DNA of 64,000 nt. Source: Cytophagales bacterium CG12_big_fil_rev_8_21_14_0_65_40_12 (GTDB lineage Bacteria; Bacteroidota; Bacteroidia; Cytophagales; Cyclobacteriaceae). The stretch lies in NCBI GenBank assembly GCA_002786855.1, contig PCUU01000065.1, positions 1-64,000 on the forward strand, written 5' to 3'. Position numbers and translations under genes: made by a program. Below are positions 53,916-63,444 of this stretch, piece by piece. Position 1 is the stretch's first letter. The number at the start of each line of letters is the position of its first letter. Below the pieces are notes generated by a model, which worked only from the letters and a program-made list of their open reading frames with translations, did no database searches and was not told the origin of the DNA.

Positions 53916-56900
53916 ATACCTCGATCGGACCATTGTTAATTGCAAACAAGATCAGTTTTTTATCTCCAACTGAGATGGTTTTGATGTCTCTAATTTGACC
54001 ATCTGTTGAAAGAAAAAAGGCATTGTTAGTCGCAAAGCCGTCTTTCGATCCTAATAAAACCAATCCTTTTGACCCATCAAACCTACCAAATTGAGGCTTG
54101 ACTAAAAACTGGTTTCCTCCCAATATTAAATCTTTATATCCATCTCCATTTAAATCCTCCGCAGCTATGGCATAAGTGGGACTATATTGCGCTTCATTTG
54201 GCAAGTCAACTTTGTTAAACTTACCCTTTTCATTCAAAAACAACGAAGTTAGCAGCAGGTCTACCTCTGTCATTTGTGCTTTTGAAAGCACCTCTGAACT
54301 AAATAATTCATCAATGCTCAGCTTTGCAAATTCCTTATAAAAGAGCGCCTTCTTTTTCAGTATTGGCATTTGCTTTACCAATTCATCAATCTCGGCAATG
54401 GGATAAAATTTTCCATTTATCTCTTCGCAAATGATTTGTTCTGTCATGCCATTGCCATCAAAATCGTTGATGTACATTCTCAGTCTCGGTTTCAGTAGGC
54501 TGTTCTTCCCGTGATTGCCCGCAACGAAATCTAAATCTCCATCATTATCCACATCCAAAACCGCGAGGCTATTCCAGAAACCACTCGTTTTTGGCAGCAC
54601 GTCTCGTTGAAATCCTTCCGCACCATTATTGATAAAAATATTGATTGGTTGCCAATCACCAACGACAATTAAATCTGGTTGGCCATCCCCATTAATATCT
54701 GCCCATTGCGCATCTGTCACCATTCCAATAGATAATAGGCTTGGGGCAACCGCCTCAGTAACATCGGTAAACTCTCCCTTTCCGTTGTTCTGGAATACAA
54801 AGCCTCTGCCGTCTCTTCCATAATTGAAAGGATGGAACCGCTCGCCAACAAAAAGATCCAAATCTCCATCCAGGTCAAAATCGGCCGCTTTCACCACGCT
54901 AGTACTTACAAATTCTTTAAAAGGGAGTGCTGTTGCAGATTTGGTGAAGTTTCCTTCTCCATCATTAACATAGAGCCTGTCCATAAGTGCCGAAGAACTT
55001 GTGCTGAACGCCCTACCGCCACTGGCTACATAGAGGTCTTGATCGCCATCGTTATCACAATCAAAAAATAAGACGCTTGTATCTTCAGATATGCTATCAC
55101 GCTCAAATGCTAGATTGCTACTTTTCGTGAAATTCAAATTATCTCCTAAAAAGAGCGCACTCGTTTGTTCCTTGGCTCCTCCCACAAATACATCCTGGAC
55201 ACCGTCTCCATTCACATCAGCAATGGCAAGGCTAGGACCATCATTATCATACATTTGAAACAAAAGTCTTTCTCTGTCAAAGTCGACAAAATCGTTCTCT
55301 TTATGAGTAAAATTTAACCCATAGACAGCGCTAGATTTCTTTAAAATAGGGGTGACTTTCGCTTTAAATCCACTTTCTGGTAAAACCTCCATTTTGCTTT
55401 GATCAAAAGTATAAGTCTTATTCGAAGTCAGCGCATTGACCTTTGACAAGCCACCGGTTGGCCAGTAGATGTAAAGAGAATCGACCGAATTAATATTGCC
55501 AAGGCCTAAGTGGAGAACAGGATCAACCGAACTTTGAAAGCCTTTTGAAGGAAAGTTTTCGGCCGTTACAATCCCTTGCGATGTAAATGCCACCACCTTT
55601 GCGCCTATTGCAAAAGTGTTTTGCTCACTTCCCTTTAACCTCAATCGAATACTTTTATGCGTGGCAGAATCTGAGTTATTCTTATAAACAAAAGAGGCCA
55701 TGTTGACATTATTCACAATCAGGTCCAAGTCACCATCGTTGTCCAAATCTCCATAAGCACTGCCATTGCTAAAGCTCGGTTTACCCAAGCCCAATGCTGA
55801 AGACGATGCTTGGAAATTGAGATTTCCCTGATTTAAATAAGCTGCGTTCACCACGGGTGCAGAAGGCATGATATCAATGAGTTTTTTTATGGCTTGCCCT
55901 TCTTCCTTGATCATGGACCTTACCTTTTCATCATTGGCCATAAAGTTCAAGTAATCCCGATCGAGCAAGTCTTTGTAAATGCCATTGGAAATAAAGATGT
56001 CCTTCATGCCATCATTGTCCATGTCGAAAATCAAAGCTCCCCAACTCCATTCGGTAGCCGACAGCCCAGATAATCTGCCTACCTCAGTAAATTGATTGCC
56101 ATCCAAACTCGTTTGAAGGACATTTCTTGAAAACTGATGGTAGTAGCCCTTCGATACATTGAGTTGATATTTATCCCAAGTTTCGTGAAAAGTCTTTGTC
56201 TTTTTTCGCTGTCTGTCTTGAGGCAGCATTTCAGTAACCATCAGTTCTGGACGGCCATCATTGTTGAGATCGGAGGCATCGGCACCCATGGAGCCCATGC
56301 TCAAACTTTGAAAATAACTTTCTCCATCCTCCACAAAGCCACCATTTTGGTTGTTGATATAGAGATAATCCTTCTCGAAAAAATCATTGGAGATAAAAAT
56401 GTCTGTCCAGCCGTCTGAATTGAAATCGTTCAAGGTAATTCCTAAACCATATCCTATGCTACTGCTAAAAATCCCTGCCTCTAGGGTAATATCGATGAAA
56501 ACACCGTTGTCATTTCGCAAAAATTTATTGCCGTTGCCATTCTCGTCAGGAATTTCTCTTCTGCCTTCAACAACATCTTGCCCAACGCCCACAGAACGAA
56601 TAGAATTATTCAAGAGATAGCAATCTAAATCGCCATCCTTATCAAAGTCAAAGAATGCGGCATGGGTAGAAAGGCCCATAAAATTGAGCCCATATTCAGC
56701 GGATTGCTCCTTAAAAGTGCCATCCTTTTGGTTAATAAAAAGTTCATTGTGCCGATTTTCTCCAGAAGGTGGCCCAGATTTACAGACATATAGGTCTAGC
56801 CAGCCATCGGCATTAATATCAACAAAAGTAGCACCTGATGACCAAATATTGGGGCAATTTACCCCGGCCTTCACGGCAACTTCTTCAAATTGCCAATTTC

Positions 56901-57168
56901 CTTGATTGATAAACAGCTTGTTGTCTACGAGGTTGCCCGTCATGTAAACATCAAGAAGTCCATCATTATTTACATCTCCCAAAGCGACACCTGCGCCATT
57001 GTAAAAATTTCTATACGTATAAGGATTGAGATTTTCGGTGTATTCCAGTTCATTCAGGAATGATAAACCAGAAGTTTCAGACACTTCCTCGAAGAGTTGC
57101 TTGTCTGTTTTATTAGAGCAGGCAGATAAGAATAAAGCCGTTGATAGAAAAAATAGGAGTGCCCTCAT
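53899..57168 (-). CDS. FG-GAP/VCBS repeat lipoprotein with ASPIC/UnbV domain
   Basis: Paralog of the two downstream genes; lipobox LFLSACSN. The ORF extends to 57189; start MRALLFF at 57168. Confidence 0.92.
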   Translation of the reverse strand: MRALLFFLSTALFLSACSNKTDKQLFEEVSETSGLSFLNELEYTENLNPYTYRNFYNGAGVALGDVNNDGLLDVYMTGNLVDNKLFINQGNWQFEEVAVKAGVNCPNIWSSGATFVDINADGWLDLYVCKSGPPSGENRHNELFINQKDGTFKEQSAEYGLNFMGLSTHAAFFDFDKDGDLDCYLLNNSIRSVGVGQDVVEGRREIPDENGNGNKFLRNDNGVFIDITLEAGIFSSSIGYGLGITLNDFNSDGWTDIFISNDFFEKDYLYINNQNGGFVEDGESYFQSLSMGSMGADASDLNNDGRPELMVTEMLPQDRQRKKTKTFHETWDKYQLNVSKGYYHQFSRNVLQTSLDGNQFTEVGRLSGLSATEWSWGALIFDMDNDGMKDIFISNGIYKDLLDRDYLNFMANDEKVRSMIKEEGQAIKKLIDIMPSAPVVNAAYLNQGNLNFQASSSALGLGKPSFSNGSAYGDLDNDGDLDLIVNNVNMASFVYKNNSDSATHKSIRLRLKGSEQNTFAIGAKVVAFTSQGIVTAENFPSKGFQSSVDPVLHLGLGNINSVDSLYIYWPTGGLSKVNALTSNKTYTFDQSKMEVLPESGFKAKVTPILKKSSAVYGLNFTHKENDFVDFDRERLLFQMYDNDGPSLAIADVNGDGVQDVFVGGAKEQTSALFLGDNLNFTKSSNLAFERDSISEDTSVLFFDCDNDGDQDLYVASGGRAFSTSSSALMDRLYVNDGEGNFTKSATALPFKEFVSTSVVKAADFDLDGDLDLFVGERFHPFNYGRDGRGFVFQNNGKGEFTDVTEAVAPSLLSIGMVTDAQWADINGDGQPDLIVVGDWQPINIFINNGAEGFQRDVLPKTSGFWNSLAVLDVDNDGDLDFVAGNHGKNSLLKPRLRMYINDFDGNGMTEQIICEEINGKFYPIAEIDELVKQMPILKKKALFYKEFAKLSIDELFSSEVLSKAQMTEVDLLLTSLFLNEKGKFNKVDLPNEAQYSPTYAIAAEDLNGDGYKDLILGGNQFLVKPQFGRFDGSKGLVLLGSKDGFATNNAFFLSTDGQIRDIKTISVGDKKLILFAINNGPIEVYETQN

Positions 57169-57173
57169 AATGA

Positions 57174-57207
57174 AAAAATGGATTACCATTAAAGGTAATC
57201 CATTTTT
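57174..57207 (-). terminator. Strong hairpin between susD and the first FG-GAP gene
   Basis: AAAAATGGATTACC-ATTAAA-GGTAATCCATTTTT, perfect 14-bp inverted repeat with flanking A/T tracts. Confidence 0.85.
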
Positions 57208-57227
57208 AAATATGTCAAATGTATGAA

Positions 57228-58751
57228 TTAGTAACCAGCATTTTGGGTAAGTGTACCCGCAGCAGCTTGAATTTGATCATTAGGAATAGGGAAGATTGTT
57301 CTGAAAGCAGCACTAGCAGGTTTTTCCCACCATGCAATACCCCATTTGTTAAATCTGATCAAGTCAGTTCTACGAATAGACTCTTGGAACATTTCACGAC
57401 CTCTTTCTGCCAAGAACTGATCCTCAGTCATAGAAGAAAATGCCGCAACTCCAGCTCTTGATCTCAATTGGTTCACAAGCGCTAATGTTCCAGGATCACT
57501 CCAGTTTCCATTTAGTCTAGCTATGGCCTCAGCTTTGATCAATAAAACTTGTCCATAACGGAACAGCGTATAATCGTTATCCATTTCAGGCAACTGACCT
57601 ACTTTGAAGCTATATTTACCTAATCTTGCTCCAGCTTGTCTACTTCCGCTCGGTGCAAGTTCGTTAATCGCAGGAGTGTAATTGATTGCCGCACCATCAG
57701 CATCCGCTGGATCGAAAGCCAAATCCAAAATTGGGTTACCATCTAAATCCGTTTGTGGACCGACAATAAAGTTGTTTGCTTTTCTAGCGTCTCCATTCTC
57801 ATAAGAATTATAGAATTCCTCAAGTGTAGAGTAACCATTCCAAGGCTGTTGCTGTAAACGGTAAGTCAATTGGCTTGGGTAGTGTAAAGTCATTTGGGCA
57901 AAGTTCATTCCAGTTGCTGTTGCTTCATCATAAGGAATTACCCAAATGTGCTCTACGTTTTCAACGTTATCAGGAGCAAATACAGCAGCGTAGCTATCAG
58001 ATAAGCTGTAGAAACCAGAGTTGATTACTGCATCAGCAGCATCAATGGCATCTTGCCATCTTGGAGTACCTGTGTAAACTTCAGCATTAAGATAAAGTCT
58101 AGCCAAAAGTGAATAAGCTCCACCTTTGCTCACTCTACCATAAGCAGGTCTGCCATCGATCAAATTAGGAATAGCAGCTAGTAATTCTGATTCAATGAAT
58201 TCAAAAGCTTGAACTCTAGTGGCTTGTGGAGCATCAACACCTGGTACAGTTACCAATTTGATTCTGCCAAAAGCATCCATTAATCTCCAATAGTAAAGTG
58301 CTCTAAGTGTTCTTAGTTGTGCAATACCTTCAGCCCCAACTGTGTTTTCTTGGATCAAACGATTACACTCAGAAATACCACCGTAGTTATCATTCCACAT
58401 ACCATTCAAGGCTGGGTGAGTTGATTGCCATACGTGGCGGTGCATATCTAACCAGATACCCCCATCGAACCAGTCACCACCTTTTTGAGTGATTACCGCC
58501 TCATCAGAAGAAATTTCAACTACTGAGAAGTAGTTTCCGTGGTTAGCAGAACCATTCCTTAATCTTTGGAAAGCTCCTCCTAGACCATCTGCAGGAGTGG
58601 CTTTGTTGACGTTCTCACTTTGACCTAAACCAGGGTTAATTGGATCGAAATCTTCGGTGAAAGTGTCTTTAAGTTCCTCTTCTAGGTTCGTACACGCTCC
58701 TACTAAGAAAAGCGAGACGAACATTAATGTAATTTTAAATATGTTTTTCAT
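57228..58751 (-). CDS. SusD/RagB family nutrient-binding outer membrane lipoprotein
   Basis: Lipobox VGACTNLE; SusD-type LRALYYWRLMDAFG and C-terminal region (FLAERGREMFQESIRRTDLIRF). Confidence 0.94.
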   Translation of the reverse strand: MKNIFKITLMFVSLFLVGACTNLEEELKDTFTEDFDPINPGLGQSENVNKATPADGLGGAFQRLRNGSANHGNYFSVVEISSDEAVITQKGGDWFDGGIWLDMHRHVWQSTHPALNGMWNDNYGGISECNRLIQENTVGAEGIAQLRTLRALYYWRLMDAFGRIKLVTVPGVDAPQATRVQAFEFIESELLAAIPNLIDGRPAYGRVSKGGAYSLLARLYLNAEVYTGTPRWQDAIDAADAVINSGFYSLSDSYAAVFAPDNVENVEHIWVIPYDEATATGMNFAQMTLHYPSQLTYRLQQQPWNGYSTLEEFYNSYENGDARKANNFIVGPQTDLDGNPILDLAFDPADADGAAINYTPAINELAPSGSRQAGARLGKYSFKVGQLPEMDNDYTLFRYGQVLLIKAEAIARLNGNWSDPGTLALVNQLRSRAGVAAFSSMTEDQFLAERGREMFQESIRRTDLIRFNKWGIAWWEKPASAAFRTIFPIPNDQIQAAAGTLTQNAGY

Positions 58752-58763
58752 TTTATAGTGATT

Positions 58764-61691
58764 TTAGAAACCTACGTTAACACCAAATGTGAAGGTCCTT
58801 GCGGTAAAATAGTTATATCTTCTATCAATACCAGGCGCAAGCACATTTGGATTTCCTGGAGAACCTCCGTTATCTACAGCTCCTCTGTCTTGTAAAGAAG
58901 GCTCTGGATCAATTCCTGTGTAGTTTGTGATAGTGAACACATTCTGAGCGTTAAAATAAACTCTGATGTTTTTGAAATTAGCATTATTGCTCATGTCAAA
59001 GTTGTAACCCAAAGTAACGTTATCCAATCTCAAGAAATCTGCTTTTTCAACATACAATGAGCTGAATTGAGCAACCTCCAATGAAGGTACTTGAAGATCA
59101 GTTTTTGTTCTGTTGTAAGAGTTAATTGCTCCTGGATCGATTGGCTCATAGAATGCTCTGAAAGTATTCACTAAGCTGTGACCGAAAGCTCCTCTGAAGA
59201 ACAAGTTCAAATCCCAGTTTTTGTAAGTCATCGCGTTGGTCCAACCTAATTCTAAGCTAGGAACACCTTGACCTAATTCTTGGAAGTCACCATTGTCTGC
59301 AAGTGCATTACCTTGGTCAGTAATCAATTGACCGTCACCATTGAGGTCAGCGAAGATAGGAGAACCAGTATCACTAACACCTGTGTAAACAGGTCCCCAA
59401 ATCTGACCGATTTGCTCACCTACTTTAATACGGATTACGTTTGTACCATTTTGACCTGGAGCACCAAGCTCAGCAATAGTCTGCTCGTCAATCACAAATT
59501 CCTCTAGGGTAGTGCTGTATGAAGATAAAACTAGACCAGGAGTCCAAGTGAAATCTCCAGAACCAATACCAGTGTAGTTCAAAGAAAGTTCAGCACCTTT
59601 AGTATTCAACTTACCAGCGTTTTCAAATCTTCTTGATGCACCGAATACTGCTGGGTCAACTTGTCTTTCCAAGATAAAGTCATTGATATCTCTTGTGTAA
59701 ACATCAACCGTTCCAGATAACTTGTTATCCATTAGAGCGAAATCCACACCAACGTTGATTTCAGATTTTTCCTCCCACTTCAAGTCTGGGTTACCTGCTC
59801 TTGTTAAAGTTACAGATCCATCAAAAGAGTAGTTATATAAATCTTGAGCTAAACCTGATGGACCAGGAAGTGAACCTGTTACACCATAACCAGCTCTGAA
59901 TTTCAATGTATTGAATCCACCTAAATCAGCGTATTTCAAGATGTCAACACCAGCACCTAAGGCCGGGAAAGTACCCCACTGATTGTCAGCTCCTAGTTTA
60001 GTTGAACCCTCTCTTCTGATTGATGCATTTAAGAAGATACCTTCATCAATTGTGAAATTTGCTCTTCCAAAGAATGCAATGATTCTGTTTTCTGGAGATT
60101 CGTAAGAGAATACATTTACTAATTGTGCTCCATTAACTCTATCTGCAGATAATGAAAGTACATTTAGTCCAATTGAATTCGTAGGGAAGTTACCTGCCTC
60201 TAAACCGAAACCTGTGAATTGCTCTTCTTGGAATGAATAACCACCAGTGATAGACATGTTCATGTTATCGTACTTTTTGGCATATGTTCCATAAGCTTCA
60301 AACAAAGTAAACTTTGATTCATCAGTTCTTCTGTTCGCCAAACCAGCTCTGTTCAAACCTCTAAAGAAAGAAGTGCTTGGATAGAATTGGCCTGCTGTGC
60401 TATTGTTCAACTGCTGAGCATAACTTGCTGTTACGTTCATACCATCAAACAATTCGTATGAAGCTTGAACGCTAAAGTTCAAATTTCTAGATTTTCCAAC
60501 ATTTTGGTTTTGCTCAATAATTGCAACAGGGTTGAAGTTATCGAACAAAATTGCTTGGAAGTACTCACCATTGTCGAAACGAACAGGAGCAGTTGGGTTG
60601 TAAAGGGCCGCATATCTGAAAGCTTCGTTGAAAGAGAACTCTTGCTCTCTATTGGTCATTGCCATGTTGAATTTGATATTCAACTTATCGTTCAATGCGT
60701 AGTGATCCAAAGAAGCCCTTGCGTTGATTTGATCAAAACCAGACTTTCTCAATACACCTTCTACATTTCTAAAGTTAGTAGACAAACGGAAAGTGGTATT
60801 CTCAGAACTACCAGAAACCGAAAGGTTATGCACTTGAGTAATGGCTGTTCTGGTAATTTCTTCTTGCCAGTCAGTTTCAGCACCTAGGTCGTTACCACCA
60901 GCAGCAATGTACTCGCTTGGAGTCATTACAGGTTGGAAGTTAGCAACAGAAGCAGCCGCAACATAACCATTGTATTCAGCAGATAGCCCTGAAGCTCCTC
61001 TGCTTCCTTGCTTAGTTGTTACAATGATAACACCAGCAGAACCCCTTGAACCGTAAATCGCAGCAGCTGATCCATCTTTCAATACATCAAATGTTGCAAT
61101 ATCATTCGGGTCTACGTTAGAGAGTGATGCACCAATTACTCCATCGATTACTACTAATGGCTCTACGTTAGAACCTACAGTAGATAGACCTCTTAATCTA
61201 ATAACAGGTCCAGAGTTTGGATCACCACCTTTTTGATACACACTAAGACCTGCTACTTTACCTTGAAGAAGGCCAGAAGCTGAGTTAATGTTACCAATGT
61301 TAAAGTCTTTTGTGTCAAGACTTACCACAGAACTCGTGATCTCTTTCTTTTCTTGAGATCCGTAGCCCACTACTACCACTTCTTCTAACGAAGTTACATC
61401 AGGCTGTAACGTTATATTAATAGAAGTTTGATTTCCAACGGCCACTTCTTGCGAAATGTAGCCAATGAAAGAAAACGACAACACATCCGAGCTAGAAGCT
61501 TGAATGGTGTAGTTACCATCAATATCTGTAGGCACACCTCTTGATGTTCCTTTGATAGTGACGTTTACTCTTGGGATGCCTAATCCATCATCCCCACCCG
61601 TTACTTTACCAGTAACGGTCTTTTCCTGTGCCATTAACGAGCCCTGAAAGCCCACGCATAGTACAAGCAACACTAGTAAAAACTTTTTCAT
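58764..61691 (-). CDS. SusC/RagA family TonB-dependent receptor
   Basis: Carboxypeptidase-like domain, plug VVVGYGSQEKKEITSSV, DGSAAAIYGSRGSAGVIIVTTKQG, C-terminal beta barrel. Confidence 0.96.
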   Translation of the reverse strand: MKKFLLVLLVLCVGFQGSLMAQEKTVTGKVTGGDDGLGIPRVNVTIKGTSRGVPTDIDGNYTIQASSSDVLSFSFIGYISQEVAVGNQTSINITLQPDVTSLEEVVVVGYGSQEKKEITSSVVSLDTKDFNIGNINSASGLLQGKVAGLSVYQKGGDPNSGPVIRLRGLSTVGSNVEPLVVIDGVIGASLSNVDPNDIATFDVLKDGSAAAIYGSRGSAGVIIVTTKQGSRGASGLSAEYNGYVAAASVANFQPVMTPSEYIAAGGNDLGAETDWQEEITRTAITQVHNLSVSGSSENTTFRLSTNFRNVEGVLRKSGFDQINARASLDHYALNDKLNIKFNMAMTNREQEFSFNEAFRYAALYNPTAPVRFDNGEYFQAILFDNFNPVAIIEQNQNVGKSRNLNFSVQASYELFDGMNVTASYAQQLNNSTAGQFYPSTSFFRGLNRAGLANRRTDESKFTLFEAYGTYAKKYDNMNMSITGGYSFQEEQFTGFGLEAGNFPTNSIGLNVLSLSADRVNGAQLVNVFSYESPENRIIAFFGRANFTIDEGIFLNASIRREGSTKLGADNQWGTFPALGAGVDILKYADLGGFNTLKFRAGYGVTGSLPGPSGLAQDLYNYSFDGSVTLTRAGNPDLKWEEKSEINVGVDFALMDNKLSGTVDVYTRDINDFILERQVDPAVFGASRRFENAGKLNTKGAELSLNYTGIGSGDFTWTPGLVLSSYSTTLEEFVIDEQTIAELGAPGQNGTNVIRIKVGEQIGQIWGPVYTGVSDTGSPIFADLNGDGQLITDQGNALADNGDFQELGQGVPSLELGWTNAMTYKNWDLNLFFRGAFGHSLVNTFRAFYEPIDPGAINSYNRTKTDLQVPSLEVAQFSSLYVEKADFLRLDNVTLGYNFDMSNNANFKNIRVYFNAQNVFTITNYTGIDPEPSLQDRGAVDNGGSPGNPNVLAPGIDRRYNYFTARTFTFGVNVGF

Positions 61692-61741
61692 ACAATCATT
61701 TTTAATTTTAACGGTTTAAGACCCTCAGTTAAGGGCAAAAA

Positions 61742-61819
61742 GTGCAATCGAATGCACAAAGTACAATTATTGACATTCATACATAAGTTCAATATTGTAA
61801 AATGTGCGCAATCGTTTGC
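61742..61819. promoter_or_regulatory. Two LacI-family-like operator candidates upstream of susC
   Basis: GTGCAATCGAATGCAC (61742-61757) and GCAATCGTTTGC (61808-61819); both centre on CG, centres 64 bp apart. Confidence 0.5.
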
Positions 61820-62041
61820 AATTAATCACCCTGAACCACCTTTTTCACTGTTTTCTAGGAATTCCATGCTTTAATCTTCTTTAAATAGCAAGAGTTACAA
61901 TCAAATATTCTGTGTATTCATCAAATTGAGCCTTGATGCATTTTCACTCACTTTGTACAGTTTGTTTAACAGAACACCCTTATAAGGTACAATTAAATTT
62001 TTATCTTTCCTCTTAAAAAGTGTATCAGTAGCTTTACGGCA

Positions 62042-63361
62042 ATGAAATGGCTACAAATTCTATCTCTTGATTCTAAAGAAATTAATGATAATCAGACCAG
62101 AACAGTCTTCGATCGGGATTTTGATCGCATTATCTTTTCTCATCCCTTTAGAAAATTGCAAGACAAAACTCAGGTACATCCTTTGCCAGAGCAGGACTTT
62201 GTACACACGCGATTAACTCATAGCCTAGAGGTTTCCAGCGTTGGCCGATCGCTAGGACGTTTAGTTGGAGCACAGCTTTGTGAAAAATACGAGTACTTAA
62301 ATACAACGGTCTCCTCACATGATTTTGGAGCAATTGTCGCTGCGGCCTCATTAGCCCACGATATCGGCAACCCTCCATTCGGGCATTCTGGTGAATCATC
62401 CATTTCTGATTACTTCATTAATAAGGAGGAATCGTGCAAGCCTTTCTTCAATAACAATGAGTGGGCTGACCTTATAAATTTTGAGGGAAATGCTCAAGGT
62501 TTTAGATTGCTCAACAAAACTGGTTACCAAGGACTGAGATTAAGTGCTGCGACACTTGCCACTTTCACAAAATACCCTAGACCTTCATTGGTCGAAAGTC
62601 AAGATAAGAAAAGACGAAGCCAGAAGAAGTTTGGGTTTTTCGAGCCAGAACGCATCACCTTTAGAAATATGGCCACCGAACTAGGTCTGGTCGAAGTGGG
62701 TCCAGATCAATGGTGCAGACATCCTTTAGCTTTTTTGGTTGAAGCAGCTGATGACATTTGTTACCATATAATTGATCTCGAAGACGGGTGCAATTTGGGC
62801 TTAGTCTCTTACGACCAAACCGTTTTACTTTTAGCTAATATTATAGGAGATAGATTTCAGCCTGAAAAACTGAATGCAATACCTAGCATTAAAGAAAGAA
62901 TTGGTGTCTTAAGGGCGCTCGCCATTAATCAACTTATAGAAGAATGTGTTGCGCTATTTATGCAGAAAGAAGAAGAAATTCTTCGCGGTGAATTCGATCA
63001 ATCATTAGCTGATGAAATTCCTTCTAAAGAGGCGATGTCCAAAATAATAGACGTCTCAATTACCAAAATCTATAGAAGCAGAAATGTTCTTGAAACCGAA
63101 TCAGCAGGTTATAAGGTACTCAATGGTTTGCTCGAAATATTTGTGCCTGCTACTCTCGCAAGTCACGACAAAAAAATGTCCAAGAAAGACCAGACCTATT
63201 TTAGGCTGCTTCCTGATGAAACTCAATTAGAAATTAAGGAGGCCGCCACTCCCTATTTAGCCATTAGAGCAATGCTAGACTATGTGGCTGGAATGACCGA
63301 TTCCAATGCTCTTAACCTTTACCGAATCATCATGGGAATTTCGCTTCCGGGTAGAAGGTAA
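62042..63361 (+). CDS. dgt: Deoxyguanosinetriphosphate triphosphohydrolase-like protein (HD domain)
   Basis: N-terminal RTVFDRDFDRIIFSHPFRKLQDKTQV, THSLEVSSVGRSLG, HDIGNPPFGHSGE. Confidence 0.93.
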   Translation: MKWLQILSLDSKEINDNQTRTVFDRDFDRIIFSHPFRKLQDKTQVHPLPEQDFVHTRLTHSLEVSSVGRSLGRLVGAQLCEKYEYLNTTVSSHDFGAIVAAASLAHDIGNPPFGHSGESSISDYFINKEESCKPFFNNNEWADLINFEGNAQGFRLLNKTGYQGLRLSAATLATFTKYPRPSLVESQDKKRRSQKKFGFFEPERITFRNMATELGLVEVGPDQWCRHPLAFLVEAADDICYHIIDLEDGCNLGLVSYDQTVLLLANIIGDRFQPEKLNAIPSIKERIGVLRALAINQLIEECVALFMQKEEEILRGEFDQSLADEIPSKEAMSKIIDVSITKIYRSRNVLETESAGYKVLNGLLEIFVPATLASHDKKMSKKDQTYFRLLPDETQLEIKEAATPYLAIRAMLDYVAGMTDSNALNLYRIIMGISLPGRR

Positions 63362-63444
63362 GTGAGCTGAACTGTTCTTTATAAAATGCTGTTTTTCACG
63401 ACTGTAAGAAAGGATTTCTATTACCTTTGTTGTCTTTGAAAAAA

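Noticed and set aside
46644-57168. Recurrent short 'atcaccatcattgtc'-type sequences
   Set aside because: They encode DNDGD/DxDxDG calcium-loop motifs of FG-GAP repeats, so protein repeats explain them.
60465-60887. 140-aa plus-strand ORF antisense to SusC
   Set aside because: Shadow ORF inside a well supported TonB receptor gene; no motif or promoter support.
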